The notes under the pieces are model-generated. The model was not told where the DNA came from, made no database searches, and saw nothing but the letters and a program-made list of their open reading frames with translations. This document shows positions 18,708-27,934 of a DNA stretch of 64,000 nucleotides, piece by piece (position 1 is the first letter of the stretch; the number at the start of each line of letters is the position of its first letter). This DNA comes from Rhodospirillales bacterium (lineage in GTDB: Bacteria > Pseudomonadota > Alphaproteobacteria > Rhodospirillales > Magnetospirillaceae): contig JACFNC010000007.1 of assembly GCA_019455065.1 (NCBI GenBank), forward strand, positions 151,165-215,164. Reading direction: 5' to 3'. The translations under genes and the position numbers were made by a program.

Positions 18708-19833
18708 ATGCGTGCCGAAACCGAGGCAAAGACGGATGAGATCAAGCAGTCGATCGCGCTGCTGAGGAGGCATCTTTGACTGGGAGAATGCCCTTCGTCG
18801 ACTCGACGAACTGAACGCCCGGTCGGAAGATCCCAACCTTTGGAACGACGCCGACGAGGCGCAAAAGGTCATGCGCGAGCGCAACGCGCTCGACGCCGGG
18901 ATTTCCAATTGCCGCCGGCTGGAAAACGAACTCGCCGACGCGGTCGGGCTAATCGAGCTGGCCGAGGCCGAGGGCGACGCGGACATGGTCGCCGACGGCG
19001 AGGCGACGATCGACGAACTGCGTGATCGTGCGGGCAAGATGGAGCTTGAAACGCTCCTCTCGGGCGAGGCCGACGCCAACGACTGCTACCTCGAAGTCCA
19101 CGCCGGCGCCGGCGGCACCGAGGCCCAGGACTGGGCCGAAATGCTGTTGCGAATGTACACCCGGTGGGCCGAGCAGCACGGCTTCAAGGTGGAGTGGCTG
19201 GAGGAAAGTCCCGGCGAAGAAGCGGGCATCAAATCGGCTACCATCCGGGTCACCGGCCGCAATGCCTATGGGTGGCTGAAGACCGAATCGGGAGTCCACC
19301 GCCTCGTCCGCATCTCGCCCTACGATTCGGCCGCGCGGCGCCACACCAGCTTCGCCTCGGTCTGGGTCTTTCCGGTGATCGACGACAGCATCGAAATCGA
19401 GATCAACGAGAAGGATTGCCGGATCGATACCTATCGCGCCTCGGGGGCTGGCGGGCAGCACGTCAACAAGACCGACAGCGCCATCCGCATCACGCACCTG
19501 CCCACCAACATCGTCGTGTCCTGTCAGACCGATCGTTCGCAGCATCGCAACCGTGCCGCCGCATGGGAGATGCTGCGCGCGCGGCTCTACGAGGCCGAGT
19601 TGCAGAAACGCGAGGCGGCGGCGAAAGCCGAAGAGGACAACAAGAGCGACATCGGCTGGGGCCACCAGATCCGTTCCTATGTGCTGCAGCCCTACCAGAT
19701 GGTGAAGGACCTGCGCACGGGCGTCGAGACGAGCAACACGCAGGGCGTTCTCGACGGCGACCTCGACGCTTTCATGGCCGCTTCGCTCGCCTCGCGCGTC
19801 AAAGGTGGGACGGAGTCGGTCGACGCCGTCTGA
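18708..19833 (+). CDS. prfB: Peptide chain release factor 2, with programmed +1 frameshift
   Basis: RF2 releases nascent chains at UAA and UGA. Translation starts at ATG 18708 ([15 protein letters not shown]), reads 23 codons to CTT 18774-18776, meets TGA 18777-18779, and must shift +1 to continue with GAC 18778. The product is about 374 residues. The downstream frame carries [14 protein letters not shown] with the catalytic GGQ, and an anticodon-like SPY in [14 protein letters not shown], where enterobacteria have SPF; SPY is usual in alphaproteobacterial RF2 as I recall. The C-terminus [31 protein letters not shown] is typical. An annotation that starts at 18871 misses the N-terminal domain. 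Confidence 0.96.
18765..18780 (+). promoter_or_regulatory. prfB +1 recoding site
   Basis: AGGAGG (18765-18770) acts as an internal Shine-Dalgarno, followed after three bases by CTT TGA C. This is the classical arrangement in which low RF2 levels favour slippage of the CUU-decoding tRNA onto UUU and autoregulate RF2 synthesis. The match to the known element is complete, including the C after the stop. Confidence 0.95.
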
Positions 19834-19926
19834 GATCCGGTCCTGCGGCGGCGATGGCGCGAGGCCTTGTTCGATGCCACAATACGCCGGGGCGCGGCGG
19901 CCGCCCTTGCCTGAGGAGGAGACCGA

Positions 19927-20736
19927 ATGGAACTGAAGGATATCTTCGTTCACCTGGATGGGAGCGAACGTAGCCACGCGCGCCTCGACATTGCCGTGGC
20001 GCTGGCGAAGCGGCATCAGGCGAGGTTGACCGGCCATTTCGCGAAGGCGAGCGCCGAGACCGTCGGGGTTCTTGGTCCACGCCGAAGTGCTTTGGACAAG
20101 AGCACGGCCGAGGCCAGCCGGGAGCTTTTCGAAAAGGCCGCCGGCGCGGCCGGCCTTGTGGCGACTTGGCGGGTAACTCCCTCGGGCGAGTATAACTTCG
20201 TCATCGCCGACGTGGTGAACGCGGCCCGCAACCATGACCTCGCGGTTCTGGGCCAGCACGACTATACCCGCGCCGACGAGACCGTGCCGCCGGAACTGGT
20301 CGAACAGGTGCTGGTCGCCTCGGGGCGGCCCGCCCTCGTCATTCCGTTCGCCGGGGAATTCGCCAATATCGGCACTCGTGTGCTTGTTGCCTGGAATGGC
20401 GGTCGCGAGGCGGTACGGGCGATCAACGACGCGCTGCCCCTGATGATGGCGGCGAAGGAAGTGCGGGTGGTGGTGGTCAATCCCCCCGACCGTGCCCTCG
20501 ACGGCGAAGCCATGGTGGGGCACCTTGCCTGCCACGGCATCAATGCGGTGGCCGATACCCTGGTCGTCGAGGGGATCGGAATCATGGACATGCTCTTGTC
20601 GCGCGCCGCGGATTTCGGCTCCAACCTGCTGGTGATGGGCGCGCACGGCCATTATGGCTTCCCGTGGCTCAATCGCGGCGCCGGCACCCGCCACATTTTG
20701 CGCCACATGACTTTGCCGGTGCTGATGTCGCACTGA
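19927..20736 (+). CDS. Universal stress protein, two tandem UspA domains
   Basis: A 269-residue cytosolic protein. The first UspA domain spans about residues 1-145 (DIFVHLDGSERSHARLDIAVALA). The second spans about 155-269 (TRVLVAWNGGREAVRAINDALP) and ends with an ATP-loop-like segment GAHGHYGFPWLNRGAGTRHIL and a typical VLMSH terminus. GGAGGAG lies shortly before ATG 19927. Such proteins bind ATP or AMP and help survival under stress; no specific partner can be read. The hydrolase gene follows 13 bases later, so the two are likely co-transcribed. Confidence 0.9.
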   Translation: MELKDIFVHLDGSERSHARLDIAVALAKRHQARLTGHFAKASAETVGVLGPRRSALDKSTAEASRELFEKAAGAAGLVATWRVTPSGEYNFVIADVVNAARNHDLAVLGQHDYTRADETVPPELVEQVLVASGRPALVIPFAGEFANIGTRVLVAWNGGREAVRAINDALPLMMAAKEVRVVVVNPPDRALDGEAMVGHLACHGINAVADTLVVEGIGIMDMLLSRAADFGSNLLVMGAHGHYGFPWLNRGAGTRHILRHMTLPVLMSH

Positions 20737-20749
20737 GCGGGCCGTTCGG

Positions 20750-21571
20750 ATGGCTGGTTCCTGGCGTCAGGGCTGGCTGGAGGTCGACGGTGTGCGCCTC
20801 GAGTACGCCCGCTGCGGAGTGTCGAACGACGGCGCCCCAACCCTGGTCTTCCTCCACGAGGGTCTGGGCTGCGTCGCGTTGTGGAAGGACTTCCCGGAGC
20901 GGTTGGCCCAAGCCACCGGCTGCGGCGCCTTCGTCTACAGCCGCGCCGGCTATGGACGCTCCGATCCTGCGCCGCTGCCGCGTCCGGTGCGTTTCATGCA
21001 CGAGGAAGGACTGGCGGTGCTGCCGCGCGTCCTCGAGGCGGCAGGCATCGACCGCTTCGTCCTCGTCGGGCACAGCGACGGCGCGTCGATTTCGATCATA
21101 TATGCGGGTTCGGGTGCCGCCCGCGGCCTCGAGGGCCTAATTCTGGAGGCGCCGCACGTCTTCAACGAGGATATTTCCCAACAGGGCATCCAGGCGGCCA
21201 AGGTCGCCTACGAGACAACCGAGCTTCGGCGGCGGTTGCAGCGCTATCACGGTGACAACGTGGACTGCGCGTTCTGGGGATGGAACGACGTGTGGCTCGA
21301 TCCCGACTTCCGCGCTTGGAACATCGAGGAATTTCTGCCGGGAATAACCGTGCCGACGCTGGTGATCCAAGGCGAGGCCGACAACTATGGCACGTTGGAG
21401 CAGGTGCGGGCGGTCGAGCGTCAGGCCGGGGCGGCGGTGGAAAGCCGTATCCTGCCAGGATGCGGGCATTCACCGCATGCCGAGATGCCGTCGGAAGCGC
21501 TGGCTGCGATGATCGCCTTTCTCGAAAGCTGGAACCTGACCGCCGGAGGTAGAGTTCCACCCGCCACATGA
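20750..21571 (+). CDS. Alpha/beta hydrolase
   Basis: A 273-residue single-domain alpha/beta-hydrolase. Visible elements are the oxyanion-hole region FLHEGLGCVALWKDFP, YSRAGYGRSDP, the nucleophile elbow VLVGHSDGAS with Ser, the acid in VIQGEADNYGT, and the histidine in LPGCGHSPHAEMP. It has no signal peptide, so it is cytosolic. It hydrolyses an ester, amide or thioester that cannot be named. It is 80 bases upstream of the U32 pair on the same strand and could belong to that transcription unit, or simply follow the stress protein. Confidence 0.85.
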   Translation: MAGSWRQGWLEVDGVRLEYARCGVSNDGAPTLVFLHEGLGCVALWKDFPERLAQATGCGAFVYSRAGYGRSDPAPLPRPVRFMHEEGLAVLPRVLEAAGIDRFVLVGHSDGASISIIYAGSGAARGLEGLILEAPHVFNEDISQQGIQAAKVAYETTELRRRLQRYHGDNVDCAFWGWNDVWLDPDFRAWNIEEFLPGITVPTLVIQGEADNYGTLEQVRAVERQAGAAVESRILPGCGHSPHAEMPSEALAAMIAFLESWNLTAGGRVPPAT

Positions 21572-21651
21572 CCCATTGGGCTAATTCCGCCCTGGGCCAG
21601 CCTATGCCATCCTGATCACGCCGCAGACGGCCAACGACAAGGAAAGGGCGG

Positions 21652-22548
21652 GTGGACGTCGCAATATCCCTGACCGATGCGAGGCACCTCGACCGGCTTT
21701 GGCCGGAGGGGCGACAAATGACCGCGGCCGAGGCATGCGCCGCGACCGGATGGCATGCTGCGCCCGTCGCAGGTGTGGCCGATCGGATCGTCGGGCGCCT
21801 CCACTTCGGAAACGAGTTCTGCGAGACGCTCGTCCCCACGGCGTCCACCCTCGATCGGGCGGTTGACCGGGCCGAGCGCGCGGGCGTGCGGATATCGCTG
21901 CTGACTTCGATGGTCTCGGACCATGGGATCGCGGCCTTGCGTCGGCTGTTTCCGCGCCTGCCCGCCGGCAGCGAGGTGATCGTCAACGACTGGGGCCTGA
22001 TGGTGGCGTTGGAAGAATTTCCCGATTTGGCCCCGGTCGCCGGACGGCTGCTCTGCAAGATGATCAAAGACCCGCGCCTTCCCTCGGCGGAATGGGCGCG
22101 ACTTTATCCCCACGGCGTTTTTACCCCGGCCTTCCGCGGCATTCTCGATCGCTTCGGCGTGCGGAGGATCGAGCTCGACGTGCCACCCTTTGCCGATGTC
22201 ACCGATTTTCGCTGCGATGGGTTGGAGGTTTCGGTGCACCTGCCGTTCGGCTACTCGGTGAAAGGGCGCGCCTGCAAGATTGGATCGTTGCATCTGGCCG
22301 ACTCGGAGAAGTTCGCGACCGGTCACGCCTGCCGCAAGGAGTGCTTGTCCTATGTCGGCAGCCTGTCGCGGCCAGCCGACATGGCGGCCAATGACTTGCC
22401 CACCTTTCAGCGGGGCAACACGGTATTTTATCGGCATTCGTCCGATATGGGCGAAGCGGTGATGGCGGCGGTCGGCGATGGCTGGATCGATCGGGTCGTC
22501 TTGTCCGGAGACTGGAATGAAGATCACGGCGCCAATCAGTCGAATTGA
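21652..22548 (+). CDS. U32-family protein resembling UbiV; candidate [4Fe-4S] hydroxylase subunit
   Basis: A 298-residue protein without a name in this context. Four cysteines lie as in E. coli UbiV: C57 in FGNEFCETL (compare the UbiV LGEAVCSKR region), C208 after HLPFGYSVKGRAC (UbiV has HLPLAYSARC), and C227-x3-C231 (CRKEC). In UbiV these cysteines bind a [4Fe-4S] cluster. UbiU and UbiV together hydroxylate ubiquinone precursors without O2, using prephenate. The start is GTG 21652. Its end overlaps the second U32 gene by 32 bases, which argues for a two-protein complex. No UbiT-like gene is present and the genes face the amine dehydrogenase operon, so a role in cofactor maturation rather than ubiquinone synthesis is suspected. 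Confidence 0.72.
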   Translation: MDVAISLTDARHLDRLWPEGRQMTAAEACAATGWHAAPVAGVADRIVGRLHFGNEFCETLVPTASTLDRAVDRAERAGVRISLLTSMVSDHGIAALRRLFPRLPAGSEVIVNDWGLMVALEEFPDLAPVAGRLLCKMIKDPRLPSAEWARLYPHGVFTPAFRGILDRFGVRRIELDVPPFADVTDFRCDGLEVSVHLPFGYSVKGRACKIGSLHLADSEKFATGHACRKECLSYVGSLSRPADMAANDLPTFQRGNTVFYRHSSDMGEAVMAAVGDGWIDRVVLSGDWNEDHGANQSN

Positions 22549-23569
22549 CGAGATCAGGCCCCTGGCGGCCGCCGGCGCCGACGAGTTCTACTGCGGCGTG
22601 GTGCCGCGGGAATGGGTGGACCGGTTCCGCACCTCGGCAACCAACCGCCGCATCTTCGGCAACCTGCAAAGCTTCGACGATCTTTCCGAGGCGGTCGAGA
22701 CGGCGCATGAATGCGGCAGCAAGATGTTCCTCGTCCTCAACGCCCAGCATTACGCCGGCGAACAGCTCGATGCCCTGCTGGACTTGGCGGGGCGTTTCGA
22801 CGCCATGGGGGGCGATGCCGTCATCGTGGGCGACGTCTCTCTGCTCGGTCTGCTGGCAGCCGGCGGATATCGGTTCGGAATTCACGTCAGTTCGATTCTG
22901 TCCTGCCGAAACGCCGCCGCCGCGGCGTTCTACGAGCGGCTGGGCGCCACCCGGATCATCTTTCCGCGGGACGTCACGTTGAGCGAGATCGAGCAGGTGG
23001 TGCGCGCAGTGCCGGGGATGGAGTTCGAGGCCTTCGTGCTCAACGACGGCTGCGTGTTCGAGGAGGGCACCTGCCACACCATCCATCTCCCAGGGCGTCT
23101 GGGCGGGCCGATTTGCCTGGACAAGTGGGAGGGAAAGTATACGCGGACCGACGGCAAGCCGGTCGACACCGCGGCGATCGAGCGAAACGAAGAGGGCTAC
23201 CGGCGGTGGCTATGGTACCGCTTCGGCTGTGGCTTCTCGGTGACGGAGGAGGGGTATCCGTTCGGGCCATGCGGCGTATGCGCCATGCCGCGCCTGGCCG
23301 CCGCCGGCCTTCATTCGGTCAAGATCGCCGGGCGCGAGGCGGCGACGCCGCGCAAGCTGAAGAGCGTGGAACTGGTGCGGTCGGTGCGCGATCGGATGCG
23401 TGCGGCAGGCGGCGACGAGTTGCGGACGATGGCCTTCGCCCAGGGCTTGCGCAAGCGGCCGGATCTCTGCGGCAGCGGCTACATGTGCTATTACCGCGAA
23501 GTGCTGAGCACTCTCAGTCCCGCAACCGAGGAGAGATCGATGCTGGCTGCCGGGGGTGCCCAGGCATAG
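22517..23569 (+). CDS. U32-family protein resembling UbiU; candidate partner of the UbiV-like protein
   Basis: A 350-residue U32 protein starting at ATG 22517 inside the preceding gene. The N-terminus (MKITAPISRIDEIRPLAAAGADEFYCGV) is the standard U32 barrel entry. UbiU-type marks are C179-x6-C186 (CVFEEGTC; UbiU has CIMSEGRC), further candidate ligands C200, C238, C252 and C255, then HSVKIAGREA, equal to SVKIEGR in UbiU. The C-terminus adds CGSGYMCYYRE, not in UbiU. U32 proteins are often labelled peptidases, but the characterised UbiU/UbiV, RlhA and TrhP type act in O2-independent hydroxylation. The physiological substrate is unknown. The LuxR-type regulator begins 74 bases downstream. Confidence 0.78.
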   Translation: MKITAPISRIDEIRPLAAAGADEFYCGVVPREWVDRFRTSATNRRIFGNLQSFDDLSEAVETAHECGSKMFLVLNAQHYAGEQLDALLDLAGRFDAMGGDAVIVGDVSLLGLLAAGGYRFGIHVSSILSCRNAAAAAFYERLGATRIIFPRDVTLSEIEQVVRAVPGMEFEAFVLNDGCVFEEGTCHTIHLPGRLGGPICLDKWEGKYTRTDGKPVDTAAIERNEEGYRRWLWYRFGCGFSVTEEGYPFGPCGVCAMPRLAAAGLHSVKIAGREAATPRKLKSVELVRSVRDRMRAAGGDELRTMAFAQGLRKRPDLCGSGYMCYYREVLSTLSPATEERSMLAAGGAQA

Positions 23570-23643
23570 GCTCGAGGAAACGCCCGAACCGCGAAAACAA
23601 GACGGCGGGCACGGAAGCAAGAGGGAGGGGTTTCGGTCCGGCC

Positions 23644-24282
23644 ATGCACAGATTCTTGATCGCCGACGATCATCCGCTTTTTCGCGAGGCGCTGATCCAC
23701 GTATTGGGGAAGATGTTCACCGACCTCGCCTGCACGGAAGTGTGCAGCGTAGAGGAAGCCCTAGCCGCCGTCTCGGACGACGACTACGCGCTCATCCTTC
23801 TTGACCTCTATCTTCCTGGGGTCGAGGGCTTTTCCGGCCTGGTTTCCCTTCGCAACCGGACGCCCGCGACGCCGATTGTCGTCGTCTCCGCCTTCGACAG
23901 CGCGGAATCGGTGCGTCAGGCGATGCGGCTGGGGGCGGCGGGGTTCCTTCCCAAGTCCTCGCCCAAGGAGATCATGGCCAGCGCCATCCGCCTCATTTTG
24001 TCCGGCGGCACTTATCTGCCGCCGGAGGTCTTATCGGACGCCCAACCCCATCCCCGGGCCGATCAGCCCGACGACGACTTCTGCTGTCTGACGCGGCGCC
24101 AGATGATGGTCCTCGAGCTTCTGGCCGAGGGCAAATCGAACAAGGAGATCGCCCGCGAATTGGACATCAGCCAGATCACCGCCAAGGCGCACATCTCGGC
24201 CATTCTGCGGAAGTTGAGGGTTTCAAGTCGGGCGCAGGCGATCGTCGCTGCCAACCGGATGAAGCCGTCCGGGATGATGTGA
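23644..24282 (+). CDS. LuxR/NarL-type response regulator
   Basis: A 212-residue two-component response regulator. The receiver domain shows acidic residues at D8 and D9, the phospho-acceptor D54 (ILLDLYLPG), S82 and K104. The C-terminal LuxR helix-turn-helix at about 140-205 contains LTRRQMMVLELLAEGKSNKEIARELDIS and TAKAHISAILRKL. ATG 23644 is chosen because the receiver begins there; longer in-frame extensions lie inside the previous gene. It sits between the U32 pair and qhpA, so it is the likely activator of the amine dehydrogenase genes. The FIST-type hybrid kinase at the other end of the island is a candidate partner. Confidence 0.92.
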   Translation: MHRFLIADDHPLFREALIHVLGKMFTDLACTEVCSVEEALAAVSDDDYALILLDLYLPGVEGFSGLVSLRNRTPATPIVVVSAFDSAESVRQAMRLGAAGFLPKSSPKEIMASAIRLILSGGTYLPPEVLSDAQPHPRADQPDDDFCCLTRRQMMVLELLAEGKSNKEIARELDISQITAKAHISAILRKLRVSSRAQAIVAANRMKPSGMM

Positions 24283-24539
24283 AGGCGGTCCTGATACCAA
24301 TGGACTAGGCGAATCGCGAACCACCGAGCCGTAATGCCAATTTTCAATCGGCCAAAGAATAGGGAAGCATTAGGAGGTCGGATCGCGTTCCGTCATTTAT
24401 TAGTTGATAAAATTATAAACGGGTTCGAGCTGTCAAAGCCACGCGCCACTGACCACTGCGAAATCGGCTCCGGGCGCTGACCATAAGGGTGCCGTGCTGC
24501 GGCACGCGGGCGACCACGGATCCTGGAGGGAGGAATGTC
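24283..24539 (+). promoter_or_regulatory. Promoter and control region of the qhp operon
   Basis: The 257 bases before qhpA contain no gene. An AT-rich island at about 24395-24420 stands out from the GC-rich surroundings and includes a short inverted repeat, TTTAT-TAGTTG-ATAAA. It is the most likely site for the promoter or regulator binding. The exact -35 and -10 boxes are not clear. GGAGGGAGGA gives qhpA a strong ribosome-binding site. Confidence 0.5.
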
Positions 24540-26132
24540 ATGCTGAAGCTGGATTGGGGTCTTCGCGCCCTTGCCGGGGCTGGCCTGTTGCTGTGGGGCT
24601 CGCTGGCGGCCGGGGGCGCCGCCGCCCAGGATGCCGAGGCGGTGCTGAAGGCGCGGTGCGCGGAATGCCACGAGCGCCTTCCGGACGGCGGCCTGAACCG
24701 TATCACCAATATGCGGAAAACCCCGGAAGGCTGGCACATGACGATCGTACGCATGGACATCATGCACGGCGTCAAGACGTCTCCGGAAGAACAGAGGGCG
24801 CTGGTCAAATTTCTTGCCGATCGCCAGGGTCTGGCTCCGGAGGAGACGGCGTCCTACCGCTACATCCTCGAGCGCACCCCCAATATCGTCGAAGACATTC
24901 CCGCGGACGGCGACGTCGGCACGTTGTGCGCGCGGTGCCACAGCTTCGCGCGAATCGCCCTGCAACGGCGCGAAGCCAACGAGTGGCTCAAGCTGGCGCA
25001 TTTCCATCTCGGCCAATGGCCGACGGCGGAATATCAGGCGATGTCGCGCGACCGTCGCTGGTGGGAGATCGTTTCGACCGAAACTCCGAAGCAGTTGGGT
25101 CAGATGTTCCCGCTGAAAACCAAGGCATGGGGCGATTGGCTCAAGCAGCCCAAGGCTCCGCTTGACGGAACCTGGCGTGTCGCCGGACATCGTCCCGGGG
25201 TTGGCTCCTACGGTGGGACGATGGTGGTGAAGAAGACGGGGCAGGACACCTACGCCGTCTCTTATGACCTGATGACCGCCGACGGCAAGCCGCTCAAGGG
25301 TGCCGGGGAGTCGATCGTCTATACCGGCTACGAGTGGCGCGGCACCGCCAAGCTCGGCAACGAAGAGGTCAGCGAGGTCTTCGCCGTGTCCAAGGACGGC
25401 AAGTCGATGCGCGGCCGGTGGTTCCTGGACGTCAGCGAGATCGGCGGCACGATGACGGCGGTGCGCGACGGCTCCACGGCCGTGCTCGGCATGAGCCGCC
25501 CCTACGTCAAGGCGGGCGAAACGGCGCGTGTCACGGTCTGGGGCGCCGGCCTCGGCCCATCGATCGACCTTGGGCGTGGCGTGACGGCGCAGGTGGTGGC
25601 CAAGGGCGCCGATCACGTGGTGGTCGACGTCAAGGCCGCGCCCGACGCCGCCCCGGGGCTGCGCGACGTGACCAGCGGCCAGGCCAAGGGCAAGGGCATC
25701 TTCGCGGTCTACCGGTCGGTGGATACCGTTCGGGTCGAGCCCGCGTTCGCGATCGCGCGCGTCGGCGGCAACGGCGGCAAGACCCCGAAAATTCCGGCGC
25801 AATTCGAGGCGGTCGGCTACATCAACGGTCCGGACGGCAAGCCGGGAACGGACGATGACGTCCGTATCGGCCCGATGCCGGCTTCCTGGTCGTTCGACAA
25901 CAACGGCGAGGTCGCACAACAGATGGAGGATGCCAAATTCGCCGGCGCGATGGAGGCCAACGGCCTGTTCATGCCGGCCGGCGCGGGTCCCAATCCGCAG
26001 CGCGCCTATGGCACCAACAACGTCGGCGACCTTCTCATCAAGGCGGCGGTCAAGGACGGGGGCGCCACCGTCGAAGGGGAGGGGCGCCTGATCGTGACGG
26101 TACAGCGCTGGAACGACCCGCCGATCCGTTGA
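24540..26132 (+). CDS. qhpA: Quinohemoprotein amine dehydrogenase alpha subunit (diheme cytochrome c)
   Basis: A 530-residue periplasmic subunit. ATG 24540 gives a proper signal peptide (to about AAGGAAAQ, residue 31). The diheme cytochrome domain has two CxxCH sites, CAECH near residue 38 and CARCH near residue 130, and NITNMRKTPEGWHMT-type segments seen in this family. The rest (about 190-530) forms the beta-barrel and immunoglobulin-like domains that hold the other subunits (GTWRVAGHRPGVGSYGG, VWGAGLGPSIDLGRGV). It passes electrons from the CTQ cofactor of the gamma subunit to an external cytochrome or azurin. The conserved order A-D-C-B with qhpF and qhpE makes the assignment firm. Confidence 0.95.
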   Translation: MLKLDWGLRALAGAGLLLWGSLAAGGAAAQDAEAVLKARCAECHERLPDGGLNRITNMRKTPEGWHMTIVRMDIMHGVKTSPEEQRALVKFLADRQGLAPEETASYRYILERTPNIVEDIPADGDVGTLCARCHSFARIALQRREANEWLKLAHFHLGQWPTAEYQAMSRDRRWWEIVSTETPKQLGQMFPLKTKAWGDWLKQPKAPLDGTWRVAGHRPGVGSYGGTMVVKKTGQDTYAVSYDLMTADGKPLKGAGESIVYTGYEWRGTAKLGNEEVSEVFAVSKDGKSMRGRWFLDVSEIGGTMTAVRDGSTAVLGMSRPYVKAGETARVTVWGAGLGPSIDLGRGVTAQVVAKGADHVVVDVKAAPDAAPGLRDVTSGQAKGKGIFAVYRSVDTVRVEPAFAIARVGGNGGKTPKIPAQFEAVGYINGPDGKPGTDDDVRIGPMPASWSFDNNGEVAQQMEDAKFAGAMEANGLFMPAGAGPNPQRAYGTNNVGDLLIKAAVKDGGATVEGEGRLIVTVQRWNDPPIR

Positions 26133-26157
26133 CGGAGAGAGCCGACAGGAGGCCGTC

Positions 26158-27588
26158 ATGACCACGCTTCGACTGGTTAGGGAAGACGTCCGCAATTTCA
26201 GCGTCGAGGCGCGGCGGGTCCTGTTCCACGTTCCCACGAGCAGCCTGTTCGAGTTGGACGGGCTGGGCGCCGAAATCCTCGACCTGTTCGAGAACAGGGA
26301 CGAGGTGAGTGAGGGCGATATCCGGGCGCGTTTCGACGGTCGCCACGAGCCGGCCACGGTCGTCGAGACGCTCCAGGAATTGCTCAACCTGCGCATAATC
26401 GGCGAGGGCCATGGCCGGCTTCCGGTCCAACCCGTGCGGATCAATGAGTTTCCGCTCAGCACCGTCGTCCTCAACGTCAACACAGGCTGCAATCTCAGTT
26501 GCACCTATTGCTACAAGGAGGACCTGGCGAGTCCGGCGCAAGGCGAACGCATGTCGTTGGACACGGCGATCCGGGCCGTCGAGTTGCTGCTGGCGGAGGC
26601 GGCCGACCGCCGAAGCGTGAACGTGGTCTTCTTCGGCGGCGAGCCGCTGACCCACATGCCGCTCATCCGGGACGTCGTGGACTATGCCGAGGTTCGGGGG
26701 CGGGAACAGGGCAAGCGGATCGACTTCTCGCTCACCACCAACGCGGTGATGCTCACCCCCGAGCTGATCGACTATTTCGACGCCCATCGGTTCGGGCTCA
26801 CGGTCAGCATCGACGGCCCGCGCGAACTTCACGACCGTAACCGCCGCACGGTGGGCGGCAAGGGCACCTATGACGTGGTCGCCGAGAAGGCCCGCATGCT
26901 GCTCGCGCGGTACCGTTCCCGTCCGGTCGGGGCGCGGGTCACGCTCACCGCCGGCGTAACCGACATCGTCGGGATCCACCGTCACGTGGTGGAGGAGCTC
27001 GGCTTCTTCGAGGTGGGATTTGCGCCGGTCACGGCGGGGGCGATGTCGGCGTTCAACCTCAGCGGCGACGAACTGGAATCCGTCTTCGTCGGCATGAAGG
27101 CACTGGGGCGCCGCTATCTCGAAGCGGCGCTGCGGGACGAAAACATCGGCTTCGGCAACATGCACCAACTGATCACCGACCTGAGCGAGGGCACCAGCAA
27201 GACGCTTCCCTGCGGGGCGGGGCTTGGCATGGTGGCGGTGGACAAGGCGGGCGGAGTCAATCTCTGCCATCGCTTCACCGGCACTGACGTTCCGACGTTC
27301 GGCAACGTCGAGACCGGCTGGGACAAGGGCAGCCTTGCCAATTTTCTCGAGGGCGCCGCCAACCGCAGCGGGACGGTCTGCGACACCTGCTGGATCCGCC
27401 GCCTGTGCGCTGGCGGCTGCTATCACGAGGCCTATTCGAAATACAGCGACCCCATGCATCCCAACGACCACTACTGCAACCTGATGCGGGATTGGGTGGA
27501 ATTCGGGATCGGGATCTATTCCGAAATCATGCGCGGCAATCCCGCGTTCATCACGCGACACGTTGCTCCGAGGAGGGGAAACCGATGA
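26158..27588 (+). CDS. qhpD: Radical SAM maturase of the amine dehydrogenase gamma subunit
   Basis: A 476-residue radical SAM/SPASM enzyme that forms the Cys-to-Asp/Glu thioether crosslinks in QhpC. The first about 90 residues look like a small winged-helix, RiPP-recognition-type domain (inference). The SAM cluster motif is C111-x3-C115-x2-C118 in [15 protein letters not shown], followed by FFGGEPL. The C-terminal SPASM region supplies many cysteines ([38 protein letters not shown]) for auxiliary [4Fe-4S] clusters. CAGGAGG precedes ATG 26158. The stop overlaps the qhpC start by four bases (ATGA), which couples enzyme and substrate translation. Confidence 0.95.
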   Translation: MTTLRLVREDVRNFSVEARRVLFHVPTSSLFELDGLGAEILDLFENRDEVSEGDIRARFDGRHEPATVVETLQELLNLRIIGEGHGRLPVQPVRINEFPLSTVVLNVNTGCNLSCTYCYKEDLASPAQGERMSLDTAIRAVELLLAEAADRRSVNVVFFGGEPLTHMPLIRDVVDYAEVRGREQGKRIDFSLTTNAVMLTPELIDYFDAHRFGLTVSIDGPRELHDRNRRTVGGKGTYDVVAEKARMLLARYRSRPVGARVTLTAGVTDIVGIHRHVVEELGFFEVGFAPVTAGAMSAFNLSGDELESVFVGMKALGRRYLEAALRDENIGFGNMHQLITDLSEGTSKTLPCGAGLGMVAVDKAGGVNLCHRFTGTDVPTFGNVETGWDKGSLANFLEGAANRSGTVCDTCWIRRLCAGGCYHEAYSKYSDPMHPNDHYCNLMRDWVEFGIGIYSEIMRGNPAFITRHVAPRRGNR

Positions 27589-27905
27589 AGCACCTCAAGC
27601 CCTTGAACAAGAAGGCCGGACTGGTCGAGGAAGCGGTCGACGGCGGCAAGCTCGAGGAGGTGGCGGCCATGCAGACCATCGTCGGCTGCACGGCGACGCT
27701 GGACCCGGGCTGGGAAGTGGACCCCTTCGGCAGCGTGGCCGCCCTCTGCGCCCCGATGGAGGCCGACCTGTACGGCTGCTCGGATCCCTGCTGGTGGCCC
27801 GCCCAGGTGCCGGACACCATCAACACCTATCCCGACTGGAACGCCAACGCGCCCTCGGCCGCCCGCGACTGGCGGGTGTTGGACGCCGTGTTCCCGAAGA
27901 AATGA
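27585..27905 (+). CDS. qhpC: Amine dehydrogenase gamma subunit, CTQ-bearing crosslinked peptide
   Basis: A 106-residue precursor. The first 28 residues are the leader ([16 protein letters not shown] to VAA); the mature chain then starts at M29. With mature numbering, all residues known to be modified in Paracoccus QHNDH fall at the same positions: Cys7/Glu16, Cys27/Asp33 and Cys41/Asp49 for the thioethers, and Cys37/Trp43 for cysteine tryptophylquinone (YGCSDPCWW). The protein is made in the cytosol, crosslinked by QhpD, cut by QhpE and exported by QhpF, according to the known system. It is too short to be recognised by a simple length cut-off but is certain from this pattern. Confidence 0.97.
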   Translation: MKHLKPLNKKAGLVEEAVDGGKLEEVAAMQTIVGCTATLDPGWEVDPFGSVAALCAPMEADLYGCSDPCWWPAQVPDTINTYPDWNANAPSAARDWRVLDAVFPKK

Positions 27906-27934
27906 CCGCAAAAAGAATTCGAGAGGGAGGGGTT

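Noticed and set aside
18871..19833. Short RF2 starting at 18871
   Set aside because: The upstream frame plus a canonical CTT TGA C frameshift site gives the complete RF2.
21652..23569. Annotation of both U32 proteins as peptidases or collagenases
   Set aside because: The cysteine pattern matches the Fe-S-binding UbiU/UbiV type, and no protease catalytic residues are identifiable.
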